Origin: CAVPGP01 sp963704025
GTDB taxonomy: Bacteria; Actinomycetota; Thermoleophilia; Gaiellales; Gaiellaceae
Assembly: GCA_963704025.1 (NCBI GenBank)
Contig: CAVPGP010000001.1
Span: 744,001-808,000 of the forward strand
DNA: 64,000 nucleotides
Direction: 5' to 3'
The notes under the pieces were generated by a model. That model made no database searches. It saw only the letters and a list, made by a program, of their open reading frames with translations, and was not told the origin of the DNA. Every line of letters starts with the position of its first letter. Position 1 is the first letter of the stretch. A program made the translations under genes and the position numbers. Shown piece by piece: positions 39,660 through 47,769 of this stretch.

Positions 39660-39757
39660 CCCTGGGTGGGGATGAGGATCCACCCGCCACCCGGTGTCGA
39701 CGATACCGCCCGAGTGCACACATGTCTGCGACGGAGCTGCATCAATTCTGGAAATCC
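39660..39757 (-). repeat. Dispersed intergenic element, copy B
   Basis: Read on the minus strand: TTCCAG (39753-39748), then CAGACA, 17 nt, TATCGT (promoter-like), TCGAC, GGGTGGCGGGTGGATCC, and a terminal hairpin CCCCACCCAGGGTGGG. It aligns almost base for base with copy C. It begins 17 nt after the stop of the 2Fe-2S subunit gene and separates that gene from the Mo subunit gene. Confidence 0.85.
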
Positions 39758-39773
39758 TCGTCCACAGGTCAGC

Positions 39774-40232
39774 TCAGGCTCGCTCCGCGGCGAGGCGCAC
39801 CGCATCGAAGATCTTGGCGTAGCCCGTGCAGCGGCACAGGTTGCCCGACAGCGCCTCGCGGACATCGTCCTCCGTCGGCGCGGGGTTCTCGCCCAGGAGC
39901 GCGGCGGTCGCCACCACGAGCCCCGGCGTGCAGAAGCCGCACTGCACCGCGCCCGCGTCCACGAACGCCTCCTGCACGCGGTGCAGGCGCCCGCCCTCGG
40001 CCAGCCCCTCGACCGTGACGATCTCGTGACCGTCCGCCTGGGCGGCCAGGACGAGGCAGGCGCAGACGAGCGTCCCGTCCATCAGCACCGAGCACGAGCC
40101 GCATTCTCCCTGCTCGCACGCGTTCTTCGAGCCCGGCAGGCCCAGCCGCTCGCGCAGCGCGAACAGGAGGCTCTCCCCCGCCCAGACATCCGCCTCCATC
40201 GGCTCGCCGTTGACGGTCAGCCCGATCCTCAT
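39774..40232 (-). CDS. Xanthine dehydrogenase family, 2Fe-2S subunit
   Basis: A 152-aa iron-sulfur subunit. The plant-type 2Fe-2S cluster ligands are in CEQGECGSCSVLMDG (C39, C44, C47) with a fourth near C59. The second cluster is bound by CGFCTPG and CRCTGY in the helical C-terminal domain. It relays electrons from the Mo centre to FAD. The ATG overlaps the stop of the FAD-subunit gene (ATGA). The Mo-subunit gene is unusually separated from it by element B and repeat arrays. Confidence 0.95.
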   Translation of the reverse strand: MRIGLTVNGEPMEADVWAGESLLFALRERLGLPGSKNACEQGECGSCSVLMDGTLVCACLVLAAQADGHEIVTVEGLAEGGRLHRVQEAFVDAGAVQCGFCTPGLVVATAALLGENPAPTEDDVREALSGNLCRCTGYAKIFDAVRLAAERA

Positions 40233-41020
40233 GCCAGGCAGCGCTCCAGGGCCCGCTGCGTCAGCACCGCCAATGCGTGCCTGCGGTAGGCGGCGGTACC
40301 GCGCACGTCGTCGATCGGGCTCGCTGCAGCTGCGACCTGCTCCGGGAACGACTCGCGCTCCTCCAGCGGCGCGGTGACAAGGGCGGTCACCGGCCCGGCA
40401 GAGCCGTACGACGCGCGCAGCTCGCCGCGCCCGCGGTCGGCCGAGAGGGCCAGGGAGCAGACGGAGATCACCATCGCGTTGCGGGGACCGACCTTCATGA
40501 ACGTCTGGGGCGCGCCCGAGGGACTGAGCCACGCGGCCGTGATCAGCTCGTCCGGCGCGAGCGCGTTCCGCTTCGGGCCCAGGAGGAACTCCCCGAGCGG
40601 CAGCCGCCGCGCGCCGCGGACGCTCGCCACCTCCACCTCGGCGGCCTCGATCACGAGCGGCGGCAGCGCGTCGCCGGCGGGCGACGCCGTTCCCAGGTTG
40701 CCGCCGATCGTGCCGCGGTTCCTGATCTGCGGCGAGCCGACCGTGCGGGACGCCTCGGCGAGCGCCGGTAGGAGCTCGGCCAGCTCCGACCGCATCACCT
40801 CGGTGTAGGTGAGGGCAGAGCCCAGCCGGAGGCTGCCGTTCTCACGGGACCAGCCGCGAAGCTCGCCCACCTCGTTCAGGTTCAGCAGGACATCCGGCCG
40901 GGTGTGGTCGAAGTTCAGCTCGACCATCAGGTCGGTGCCGCCCTGGATCGGCCGCGCATCCGGGCGCTCCGCCTTCAGCCGCAGCGCCTCGTCCAGGGAC
41001 CGGGGAGTGAGGACGTCCAT
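40229..41020 (-). CDS. Xanthine dehydrogenase family, FAD-binding subunit
   Basis: A 263-aa FAD subunit of the molybdopterin dehydrogenase type (CoxM/PucC-like). FAD-binding motifs are IQGGTDLMVEL (N-terminal loop) and RNRGTIGGNLGTASPAGD (second loop). ELITAAWLSPSG and the C-terminal CO_deh_flav_C region (AYRRHALAVLTQRAL) follow. It passes electrons on to NAD+ or another acceptor. It is divergent from the adenine deaminase gene with only 26 nt between the start codons, so transcripts are probably leaderless or nearly so. Confidence 0.92.
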   Translation of the reverse strand: MDVLTPRSLDEALRLKAERPDARPIQGGTDLMVELNFDHTRPDVLLNLNEVGELRGWSRENGSLRLGSALTYTEVMRSELAELLPALAEASRTVGSPQIRNRGTIGGNLGTASPAGDALPPLVIEAAEVEVASVRGARRLPLGEFLLGPKRNALAPDELITAAWLSPSGAPQTFMKVGPRNAMVISVCSLALSADRGRGELRASYGSAGPVTALVTAPLEERESFPEQVAAAASPIDDVRGTAAYRRHALAVLTQRALERCLA

Positions 41021-41046
41021 TGGGCCAGAAGATACGGTACTCCGCC

Positions 41047-42735
41047 ATGGAGTCCTCGCTCCCCCGCCGCCTCGCAGTCGCCCGCGGCGACGAGCCGGCG
41101 GACCTCGTGATCCGTGGCGGCACGGTGCTCTCGGTCTTCACGCGCGAGTGGCTCCGGACGGACGTGGCGATTGTCGACGGCTGGATCGCCGGCGTCGGCG
41201 ACTACGAGGGACGAGAGACCCTCGACGCCTCTGACAGGTGGGTCGTCCCCGGCTTCGTCGACGCGCACCTGCACCTCGAGTCGTCCAAGCTGCTCGTGGA
41301 CGAATTCGCACGCCTCGTGCTCCCGCTGGGGACGACGGCCGTCGTCGCCGACCCGCACGAGATCGCGAACGTCCTCGGCACGGACGGCGTTCACTGGCTG
41401 CTCGACGCGTCGGCCGACCTGCCGCTCGACGTCTACTTCATGGCCTCGTCCTGCGTGCCCGCGTCGTCGTTCGAGTCGCCGCGGCGCGAGCTGACCCCCG
41501 GCGACCTCGAAGGGCTGCTCCGCCGCCGCCGGGTGATCGGCCTCGCCGAGATGATGAACTTCCCCGGGGTCATCCACGGCACCGAGCACGAGCTGGCGAA
41601 GCTCCGGCTGGCGCGCCACGTGGACGGCCACGCGCCGGGAGTGCTCGGCCGAGACCTGCAGGCCTACGCCGCCGCGGGCATCCGCTCCGACCACGAGGCC
41701 TATACGGCGGAGGAGGGACGGGAGCGCCTCCGCGCCGGGATGTGGCTGCTGATCCGCGAGGCCTCGGCGGCGCGCAACCTGAAGGCGCTCCTGCCGCTCG
41801 TCCAGGAGTACGGGCCCCACCGCTGCGCCTTCTGCACCGACGACCGCGAGCCCGAGCACATCGCCGACGACGGGCACGTCAACTCGATGGTGCGCGACGC
41901 CGTCGCGTTCGGGATCCCGCCAGAGGATGCACTGGTGATGGCCTCGCTCAACCCCGCGACGTACCACCGGCTCGACCACCTCGGCGCGATCGCGCCCGGC
42001 TACCGGGCCGACGTGCTGTTGCTCCCGGACCTCGAGCGCTTCGTGCCGGAGACGGTGCTCAAGGGCGGGCGCAGCGTCGTCGAGATACCCGAGCCGCATG
42101 TGCCGGAGTGGGTGAAGAACACCGTGCGGGTGCAGCCGGTGGCCTCGAACGACTTCCTGATCCCGTGGCCAGGCGGCCTGGCGCGTGTGATCGGGCTGAT
42201 CCCGGACCAGATCGTGACCGGCTCCGGGGTCGAGGAGCCGACCGTCGAGAACGGCTTCGCGGTCGCCGACCCGAGCCGCGACCTGGTCAAGATCGCCGTC
42301 ATCGAGCGCCATCTCGGCACCGGCCGCATGGCGCTCGGCTTCGTGCGCGGCTTCGGCCTCCAGCGCGGCGCGTTCGCGAGCTCGCTCTCGCACGACGCGC
42401 ACAACATCGTCGTCGTCGGCGTCGACGACGCGGCGATGGCCCGCGCCGTCACACGGCTCTCGGAGCTCGGCGGCGGCATCGTGGTCGTCGAGGACCAGGG
42501 CGTGCGCGCCGAGCTCCCGCTGCCCGTGGCAGGCCTCCTCTCCGACCGGCCGCTCGCCGAGGTCGTCGACCGGAGCCACGCGATCGTCAGGGCCGCCGAG
42601 AACCTCGGCTGCACCTTTCCCGCCCCGTTCCAGATGCTCGCGTTCCTCGCCCTCTCGGTGATCCCGAGCCTGAAGATCACCGACCGGGGCCTGGTCGACG
42701 TCGACCGCTTCGAGCTCGTCCCGCTGCAGGTGTGA
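41047..42735 (+). CDS. ade: Adenine deaminase
   Basis: A 562-aa amidohydrolase that converts adenine to hypoxanthine. Motifs: metal-binding DAHLHLESSKL, the family Glu-rich GLAEMMNFPGV, DGHAPGVLGRDLQAYAAAG, RSDHEAY and the Asp in CAFCTDDREPEHIADDGH. The C-terminal third (HDAHNIVVVGVDDAAMARA) is the Adenine_deam_C domain. It is slightly shorter at the N-terminus than some homologues. It opens the purine operon and supplies substrate to xanthine dehydrogenase, encoded divergently. Confidence 0.95.
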   Translation: MESSLPRRLAVARGDEPADLVIRGGTVLSVFTREWLRTDVAIVDGWIAGVGDYEGRETLDASDRWVVPGFVDAHLHLESSKLLVDEFARLVLPLGTTAVVADPHEIANVLGTDGVHWLLDASADLPLDVYFMASSCVPASSFESPRRELTPGDLEGLLRRRRVIGLAEMMNFPGVIHGTEHELAKLRLARHVDGHAPGVLGRDLQAYAAAGIRSDHEAYTAEEGRERLRAGMWLLIREASAARNLKALLPLVQEYGPHRCAFCTDDREPEHIADDGHVNSMVRDAVAFGIPPEDALVMASLNPATYHRLDHLGAIAPGYRADVLLLPDLERFVPETVLKGGRSVVEIPEPHVPEWVKNTVRVQPVASNDFLIPWPGGLARVIGLIPDQIVTGSGVEEPTVENGFAVADPSRDLVKIAVIERHLGTGRMALGFVRGFGLQRGAFASSLSHDAHNIVVVGVDDAAMARAVTRLSELGGGIVVVEDQGVRAELPLPVAGLLSDRPLAEVVDRSHAIVRAAENLGCTFPAPFQMLAFLALSVIPSLKITDRGLVDVDRFELVPLQV

Positions 42736-44054
42736 GCACGCTCTACGCAGACGGCTGGATCGTCACCATGGACGACGCCGGCACGGAGCATCAGCGCGGC
42801 TGGCTGCTCGTCGAAGACGGCGCGATCGCCGCGGTCGGCGACGGCGATGAGCCGGACGCGGGCGAGCGGGTCGGGCTCGGAGGCGCGGTCGTCCTGCCCG
42901 GGCTCGTCAACACGCACCACCACCTGTACCAGACGCTCACGCGCGCCCGGGCGCAGCAGGCCGACCTGTTCACCTGGCTGAGGACGCTCTACCCGGCCTG
43001 GGCCGGGATCGACGCCGAGTCCGAGTACGCTGCCGCGCGCACAGGCCTCGCGGAGCTCGCGCTCTCGGGCTGCACGACCGTCTTCGACCACCACTACGTC
43101 TTCCCGCGCGGGCGCAGCGGGCTCTGGGAGGCGGAGGTGCAGGCGGCGCGGGAGCTCGGCGTGCGGATCGTCGCCTCGCGGGGCTCCATGGACCTCGGCG
43201 AGTCCGACGGCGGCCTGCCGCCCGATTCGCTCGTCGAGGATGTGGACACCGTGCTCGCCGAGACCGAACGGCTGGCGGCGCTCGCCGACGGCGCGCTGGT
43301 GCAGCTGGCCGTGGCGCCCTGCTCGCCCTTTTCCGCCACGGAGCGCCTGATGGCCGAGTCGGCCGAGCTTGCGCGGCGACTCGGGCTCGTCCTCCACACG
43401 CACCTCGCCGAGACGGTCGAGGAGGAGGCCTACTGCCGGGAGCTGTACGGCTGTACCCCCGTCGAATACCTCGCCGAGCTCGGCTGGCTCGCGGACGACG
43501 TCTGGTGCGCGCACTGCGTCCATCTCTCCGAAGCAGACGTGCAGACGTTCGCGGACACCGGCACGGGCGTCGCGCACTGCCCGTCGTCGAACCTCCGCCT
43601 CGGGGCCGGGGTGGCGCCGGTGCGCTCGATGCTCTCGGCGGGTGTCCGGGTGGGCCTCGGCGTCGACGGCTCCGCCTCGAACGAGCGCAGCGACCTCTTT
43701 CTCGAGGTGAAGCAGGCCCTGCTCGTGGCGCGCGGCCGCGACGGCGCCGAGGCGATGACGGCCCGCGACGCGATCCGGCTCGGGACGCGCGGCGGCGCGG
43801 TGCTGCTCGGGCGCGCCGACATCGGCTCGCTCGAGCCCGGCAAGCGCGCGGACTTCGCCGCCTTCCGAAGCGACGTGCTCGAGCTCGGCGGCGCCGACGA
43901 CCTCGTCGCAGGGCTCGTCCTCTCCGGGCCGCACCGCGTCGACCTGCTGGTCGTCGACGGCGAGCCCGTCGTCCGAGGCGGCTCGCTGGTACGCGCGGAC
44001 GAGCAGGAGATCGCGCGCGAGCACCGCATCCAGGCGAGGAGGTTCAGCGGATGA
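42732..44054 (+). CDS. 8-oxoguanine/guanine deaminase-type amidohydrolase
   Basis: A 440-aa amidohydrolase starting at GTG 42732 (GTGA overlap with ade). Metal ligands: VNTHHHLYQTLTRA (HxH), VLHTHLAET (His), CAHCVHLSE (His) and GVDGSASNERSD (Asp). TCVFDHHYVFPRG-type residues and the NERSDLF segment match the 8-oxoguanine deaminase/atrazine-chlorohydrolase-like group rather than classical GuaD. It should deaminate 8-oxoguanine to urate or guanine to xanthine, either way feeding the urate steps encoded downstream. Confidence 0.85.
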   Translation: MSTLYADGWIVTMDDAGTEHQRGWLLVEDGAIAAVGDGDEPDAGERVGLGGAVVLPGLVNTHHHLYQTLTRARAQQADLFTWLRTLYPAWAGIDAESEYAAARTGLAELALSGCTTVFDHHYVFPRGRSGLWEAEVQAARELGVRIVASRGSMDLGESDGGLPPDSLVEDVDTVLAETERLAALADGALVQLAVAPCSPFSATERLMAESAELARRLGLVLHTHLAETVEEEAYCRELYGCTPVEYLAELGWLADDVWCAHCVHLSEADVQTFADTGTGVAHCPSSNLRLGAGVAPVRSMLSAGVRVGLGVDGSASNERSDLFLEVKQALLVARGRDGAEAMTARDAIRLGTRGGAVLLGRADIGSLEPGKRADFAAFRSDVLELGGADDLVAGLVLSGPHRVDLLVVDGEPVVRGGSLVRADEQEIAREHRIQARRFSG

Positions 44055-44344
44055 CGATCTCCACCCACATCCTCGACACCGAGCTCGGCGAGCCGTCGGC
44101 GGGCGTCCAGGTCGGGCTCTATCGAGGCGAGGATCTGATCTCGCTGCAGGAGACCGACGAGGACGGCCGGATCGCGGACCTCCTCGACGGTGAGTTCGCG
44201 CCCGGGGAGTACCGGCTCGTCTTCTACGTCGGCGGCGGGTTCTTCGAGAGGGTCGAGCTGACTCTTGCGCTGGTGGAGGACCGTCACTATCACGTGCCGC
44301 TCCTGGTCTCCTCCTACGCGTGCGCGAGCTACCGCGGCAGCTGA
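44051..44344 (+). CDS. uraH: 5-hydroxyisourate hydrolase
   Basis: A 97-aa transthyretin-like protein, complete. The N-terminal STHILDTELGEPSAGVQV signature and the C-terminal YRGS, both with active-site residues (His, Arg, terminal Ser region), are intact. It hydrolyses 5-hydroxyisourate made by urate oxidase to OHCU. The ATG overlaps the upstream stop (ATGA) and its 3' end overlaps uraD by 25 nt. Confidence 0.95.
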   Translation: MTISTHILDTELGEPSAGVQVGLYRGEDLISLQETDEDGRIADLLDGEFAPGEYRLVFYVGGGFFERVELTLALVEDRHYHVPLLVSSYACASYRGS

Positions 44345-44757
44345 GCGTCGACGAGCTCGCCGCGCTCTTCGAGGGGCGCACGCGCTTCGTCGAGCGGCTC
44401 GCCGAGCTGGAGGACCCGCTCGGCCACGCACGCGAGGAGGCACGCCTGCTCACCGACGAGGAGAAGAAGGAGGTGCTCGACGCGCACCCGGCGATCGGCG
44501 CCTCCGGGCTCTCCGCGCGCTCGGCAGCGGAGCAGGGCGGTGGCGACGACCCCGCCGTGCTCGCCGAGCTCGCCGGGCTCAACCGCGCCTACGAGGAGAA
44601 GTTCGGCTTCCGCTTCGTCGTCTTCGTCAACCGCCGCCCGAAGCGTGAGATCGTCCCGATCCTGCGCGAGCGGATCGAGCGCTCCCGCCATGAGGAGCTG
44701 GCCACGGCGCTGAGCGAGCTCGTCTCGATCGCGGAGGACCGGTGGCGGCGCGGATGA
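44320..44757 (+). CDS. uraD: 2-oxo-4-hydroxy-4-carboxy-5-ureidoimidazoline (OHCU) decarboxylase
   Basis: A 145-aa all-helical decarboxylase that gives S-allantoin. The catalytic His is in LDAHPAIGAS (about residue 59) and the substrate loop is EEKFGFRFVVFVNRR with RSRHEELATAL after it. The GTG start (VRELPRQLSVDELAALF) lies within uraH. The stop overlaps the ATG of puuD. Length fits the family slightly on the short side (about 160-170 usual). Confidence 0.93.
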   Translation: MRELPRQLSVDELAALFEGRTRFVERLAELEDPLGHAREEARLLTDEEKKEVLDAHPAIGASGLSARSAAEQGGGDDPAVLAELAGLNRAYEEKFGFRFVVFVNRRPKREIVPILRERIERSRHEELATALSELVSIAEDRWRRG

Positions 44758-45971
44758 CACCAGGGCTGAATCCGGGGCTGCTTGCGATCGACTCCTACTG
44801 GTGGGAGTGGGGGAATCTCCTCTTCCGCTGGCTGCACGTGATCGCGGGGACGGCCTGGATCGGCGCCTCGTTCTACTTCATCGCGCTCGACAACCATCTG
44901 CGCCCTCCCGAGGACGAGCGGGACGCCGAGAAGGGCGTCGGCGGCGAGGCCTGGGAGGTGCACGGCGGCGGCTTCTACCACGTCCTCAAGTACCGGGTCG
45001 CGCCGAGGACGCTGCCCTCGCCGCTGCACTGGTTCAAGTGGGAGGCGTACACGACATGGCTCTCCGGCTTCGCGCTCCTGATCGTCGTCTACTACGTCCA
45101 CGCCTCGACCTCGCTCGTCGATCCCTCGGTCGCGGATCTCACGGGGCGGGAGGCGATCGCGCTCTCGGTCGGCGGTCTCGCGCTCGCATGGGTCGTCTAC
45201 GACGGTCTCTGCCGCGCGCTCGGGCGCACCGAGTGGCTGCTCGCGGTCGCGGTCTCCATGTTCATCGCCCTCTCGGCCTGGGCCGCCTGCGAGCTCTTCG
45301 CGGGGCGGGCGGCCTACGTCCAGGTCGGCGCCATGATCGGGACGATGATGGTCGGCAACGTCTTCTTCGTGATCATCCCGGCGCACTGGGAGCTGATCCG
45401 CGCCAAGCAGGCGGGCCGGGATCCGGATCCTGCGGCCGGCCTGCGCGCCAAGCAGCGGTCCGTGCACAACAACTACCTGACGCTGCCGGTCGTCTTCGCC
45501 ATGATCTCGAACCACTTCCCGTTCACCTACGGGCACGCGCACGCCTGGCTGATCCTCGTCGTCCTGATGGCGATCGGCGCCTGGGTCCGGCACTACTTCA
45601 ACCTGCGCCACGTCGGCCGCAACGCCTGGTGGATCCCGCTCACAGCCGCGGTCGGGATCGGGGCGCTCGCGGTCGCCATCCGTCCGGAGAGCTCGTCCTC
45701 GGAAGCCGCCGGCGGCGGCGCGGTGCCCTTCGCGCAGGTGCAGGCGATCGTGGGCCAGCGCTGCGCGCCCTGCCATTCCCAGCACCCCACGCAGCCGGGC
45801 TACACCGCACCGCCGCTCGGAATCGTGCTCGAGACGCGACAGCAGATCGAGCAGCGCGCGGACGCGATCAAGGCCCTGGCCGTGGACACGAAGACGATGC
45901 CGCTGGGGAATGCGACGCACATGACCGACGCCGAGCGCGACGCCCTCGCGCGCTGGCTCGCCTCCCGGTAG
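44754..45971 (+). CDS. puuD: Membrane urate oxidase with cytochrome c domain (PuuD)
   Basis: A 405-aa integral membrane protein with about eight TM helices (LLFRWLHVIAGTAWIGASFY first, NHFPFTYGHAHAWLILVVLM later) and a C-terminal cytochrome c domain carrying the heme motif CAPCHS (about residue 343) and MPLGNATHMT, the likely Met ligand. PuuD-type enzymes oxidise urate to 5-hydroxyisourate and pass electrons to the respiratory chain instead of making H2O2. The ATG at 44754 overlaps the uraD stop. It replaces a cofactor-free uricase in this pathway. Confidence 0.93.
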   Translation: MTPGLNPGLLAIDSYWWEWGNLLFRWLHVIAGTAWIGASFYFIALDNHLRPPEDERDAEKGVGGEAWEVHGGGFYHVLKYRVAPRTLPSPLHWFKWEAYTTWLSGFALLIVVYYVHASTSLVDPSVADLTGREAIALSVGGLALAWVVYDGLCRALGRTEWLLAVAVSMFIALSAWAACELFAGRAAYVQVGAMIGTMMVGNVFFVIIPAHWELIRAKQAGRDPDPAAGLRAKQRSVHNNYLTLPVVFAMISNHFPFTYGHAHAWLILVVLMAIGAWVRHYFNLRHVGRNAWWIPLTAAVGIGALAVAIRPESSSSEAAGGGAVPFAQVQAIVGQRCAPCHSQHPTQPGYTAPPLGIVLETRQQIEQRADAIKALAVDTKTMPLGNATHMTDAERDALARWLASR

Positions 45972-45981
45972 GTTGCCGCGC

Positions 45982-46389
45982 ATGCTCGAGATCACCGCCG
46001 GCCCGTTCACCTTCCTCGCCCGCTTCGAGGAGCAGCTGGCGCCGAAGACCGTGGCCGCGTTCAAGGCCATCCTCCCGCTCCAGGACCGGATCATCCACTG
46101 CCGTTGGAGCGGCGAGTCGAACTGGATCCCGTGGGGCGACCGCGACCTCGGCCTCGGGCCCGAGAACGCCACGAGCTACCCGCATCCGGGAGAGATCGCG
46201 CTCTACCCCGGGGGCCAGAGCGAGACCGAGCTGCTCTTCCCGTACGGGTACTGCAACTTCGCGAGCAAGGCCGGCCAGCTGTGGGCGAATCACTTCGCCA
46301 CGCTGGCCGAGGGACAGGAGAACCTGCCCGCGCTCGGCAGGCTGACCCTCTGGGAGGGCGCGCAGCCGATCGCGTTCCGCGAGATCTGA
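45982..46389 (+). CDS. DUF3830 family protein (cyclophilin-like fold)
   Basis: A 135-aa protein: ITAGPFTFLARFEEQLAPKT, WSGESNWIPWGD, ENATSYPHPGEIALYPGG and PYGYCNFASKAGQLWANHFA are the DUF3830 landmarks. The fold is cyclophilin-like. Genes of this family often sit next to hydantoinase, urate or pyrimidine catabolic genes, but the activity is unknown to me. It is 10 nt after puuD, last in the operon, so it probably acts on a purine breakdown product. Confidence 0.85.
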   Translation: MLEITAGPFTFLARFEEQLAPKTVAAFKAILPLQDRIIHCRWSGESNWIPWGDRDLGLGPENATSYPHPGEIALYPGGQSETELLFPYGYCNFASKAGQLWANHFATLAEGQENLPALGRLTLWEGAQPIAFREI

Positions 46390-46549
46390 CGGCTCGCTGC
46401 CGCGTCGCGAGGCGCGCGGTCCCCCTGCCGTCGGGCACGCATGGAGCCGCCGGTGCAGCTCCGGGCGCGCCTGGACCGGCACCGCCGAGCTGCAGGCACG
46501 ACCGAGCCGTGGTCACGGCCGAGGTCGGTCACGCCCGAGCTGTGGGCGA
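46390..46549. other. Gene-free stretch before element C
   Basis: Between the DUF3830 gene and element C. The small plus ORFs here are in several frames with no ribosome site or protein-like composition. I see no promoter or hairpin I would name, apart from the short complementary tracts CCGGTGCAGCTCC and CCGAGCTGCAGG. Confidence 0.6.
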
Positions 46550-46652
46550 AGAGTTCCAGAATTGTCGCGCTTCCGTCACGGACACGTCACCGCTCTGCGG
46601 TAGCCTCGACGCCGGGTGGCGGGTGGATCCTCTTCCCCACCCAGGGTGGGGG
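46550..46652 (+). repeat. Dispersed intergenic element, copy C
   Basis: TTCCAG (46554-46559), CGGACA, 16 nt, TAGCCT (promoter-like), TCGAC, GGGTGGCGGGTGGATCC, then the 17-nt hairpin CCCCACCCAGGGTGGGG (46635-46651). It aligns with copy B over its full length. It lies between convergent genes and points toward the stop of the amidohydrolase gene. Confidence 0.88.
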
Positions 46653-46682
46653 CGTGGAGGGACATGACCCCTGGGGCCAGGC

Positions 46683-46716
46683 CTAGGAACGGTGTCCGGC
46701 TAGGAACGGTGTCCGG
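46683..46716. repeat. 17-bp tandem duplication flanking element C
   Basis: CTAGGAACGGTGTCCGG is repeated exactly (46683-46699 and 46700-46716). The second unit contains the stop codon and last codons of the amidohydrolase gene on the minus strand, so the duplication copied the gene end outward toward the element. Confidence 0.95.
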
Positions 46717-47740
46717 TCAGCGTCGCGAGGGCGTCGGTCAGGACGTCCACCGCGAGCAGCACGTCCTCCTCGCTCGAGTGCTCGTCGGGCGAGTGGCTGA
46801 CCCCGCCGTTGAGGCTGCGGACGAAGAGCATCCCGCTTGCGACCCCCGCGCGGCCCATGACGCCGGCGTCGTGCCCCGCGCCGGAGGCGAGCTCGATCAC
46901 CGGCAGGCCGCGCTTCTCGATCGCTGTCCGCAGTGCCGCGCGGGGCTCTTCGGCCATCGTCGACGGATCGACCACGAGCGTCGGCTCGAAGCCGATCGCC
47001 TCGACGAGCCGGTCGAGCTGCTCGCGGTCCGGCGCGCGCGCGTCGACGCTCAGCCGCACGCGGCCGGGGATGACGTTGATCGCGCCCGGCTCGACCTCGA
47101 TCCGGCCGACCGTCGCGACGGCGCCGTCGATGCCGCGCGCCGCCTCGCGGATGCGCAGGACGATCTCCGCCGCCTCGGCGAGCGCGTCGGCCCGCCCGGC
47201 CATCGGCGTCGTGCCGGCGTGGCCCGCCCGCCCCTCGGCAACGATCTCACCGCGCGCGTAGCCGACGATCCCGGTCACGATCGCGAGCGGTGCGTCGGCG
47301 CCCTCGAGCACCGGACCCTGCTCGATGTGCAGCTCGAGAAAGTCGTCAGGCAGGTCGCCGCGCGCGGCGCGGGCGCGGCTGCCTGCGCACCCCCGCTCCT
47401 CGTCGCGGAAGGCGACGACCGAGAGCCCGGGCACCCGCAGCCGCTCCGCGGCCTCGACCGCCGCGACCACGCCCAGCGCGCCGTCGAGCCGGCCTCCGGC
47501 CGGAACGCTGTCCAGATGGGAACCCACCCAGACTCGCCGCCCCGCCGCGCCCGGCACGTGCCCGAAGAGGTTGCCGGCGGCGTCCGACTCGACGACGAGC
47601 CCGGCCTCCTCGAGCCAGCCCGCGCAGAGATCGTGTGCCTGCTGCTCCTCGGGCGAGTAGCCGATTCGATTCGCCCCGACACCACCGCCGATGCGGTACA
47701 GCTGCTCGAGTCGCTCGAAGATCCGGTCGCCGGGACGCAA
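46700..47740 (-). CDS. M20-family Zn amidohydrolase, allantoate amidohydrolase/N-carbamoylase type
   Basis: A 346-aa M20/M28-fold amidase starting at TTG 47740 (LRPGDRIFERLEQLY). Metal ligands and motifs: VGSHLDSVPAGGRLDGALG (His/Asp), AFRDEERGCAGSRA (Glu), ELHIEQGPVLE (His), GHAGTTPMAGRADAL (dimer/substrate His) and GMLFVRSLNGGVSHSPDE (last His). The family holds allantoate amidohydrolase (AllC), ureidoglycolate hydrolase and N-carbamoyl-amino-acid hydrolase. The purine context favours allantoate. It is about 60 residues shorter than AllC at the N-terminus side, as in some actinobacterial copies. Not in the main operon; opposite strand. Confidence 0.85.
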   Translation of the reverse strand: MRPGDRIFERLEQLYRIGGGVGANRIGYSPEEQQAHDLCAGWLEEAGLVVESDAAGNLFGHVPGAAGRRVWVGSHLDSVPAGGRLDGALGVVAAVEAAERLRVPGLSVVAFRDEERGCAGSRARAARGDLPDDFLELHIEQGPVLEGADAPLAIVTGIVGYARGEIVAEGRAGHAGTTPMAGRADALAEAAEIVLRIREAARGIDGAVATVGRIEVEPGAINVIPGRVRLSVDARAPDREQLDRLVEAIGFEPTLVVDPSTMAEEPRAALRTAIEKRGLPVIELASGAGHDAGVMGRAGVASGMLFVRSLNGGVSHSPDEHSSEEDVLLAVDVLTDALATLTGHRS

Positions 47741-47769
47741 GGCTCGCGCGAGCGTATAGCGTCAGCGCG

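Noticed and set aside
41238..44054. Plus-strand frame spanning ade in a second frame
   Set aside because: Only the part from 42732 (the deaminase) is real; the earlier part is an out-of-frame read of ade.
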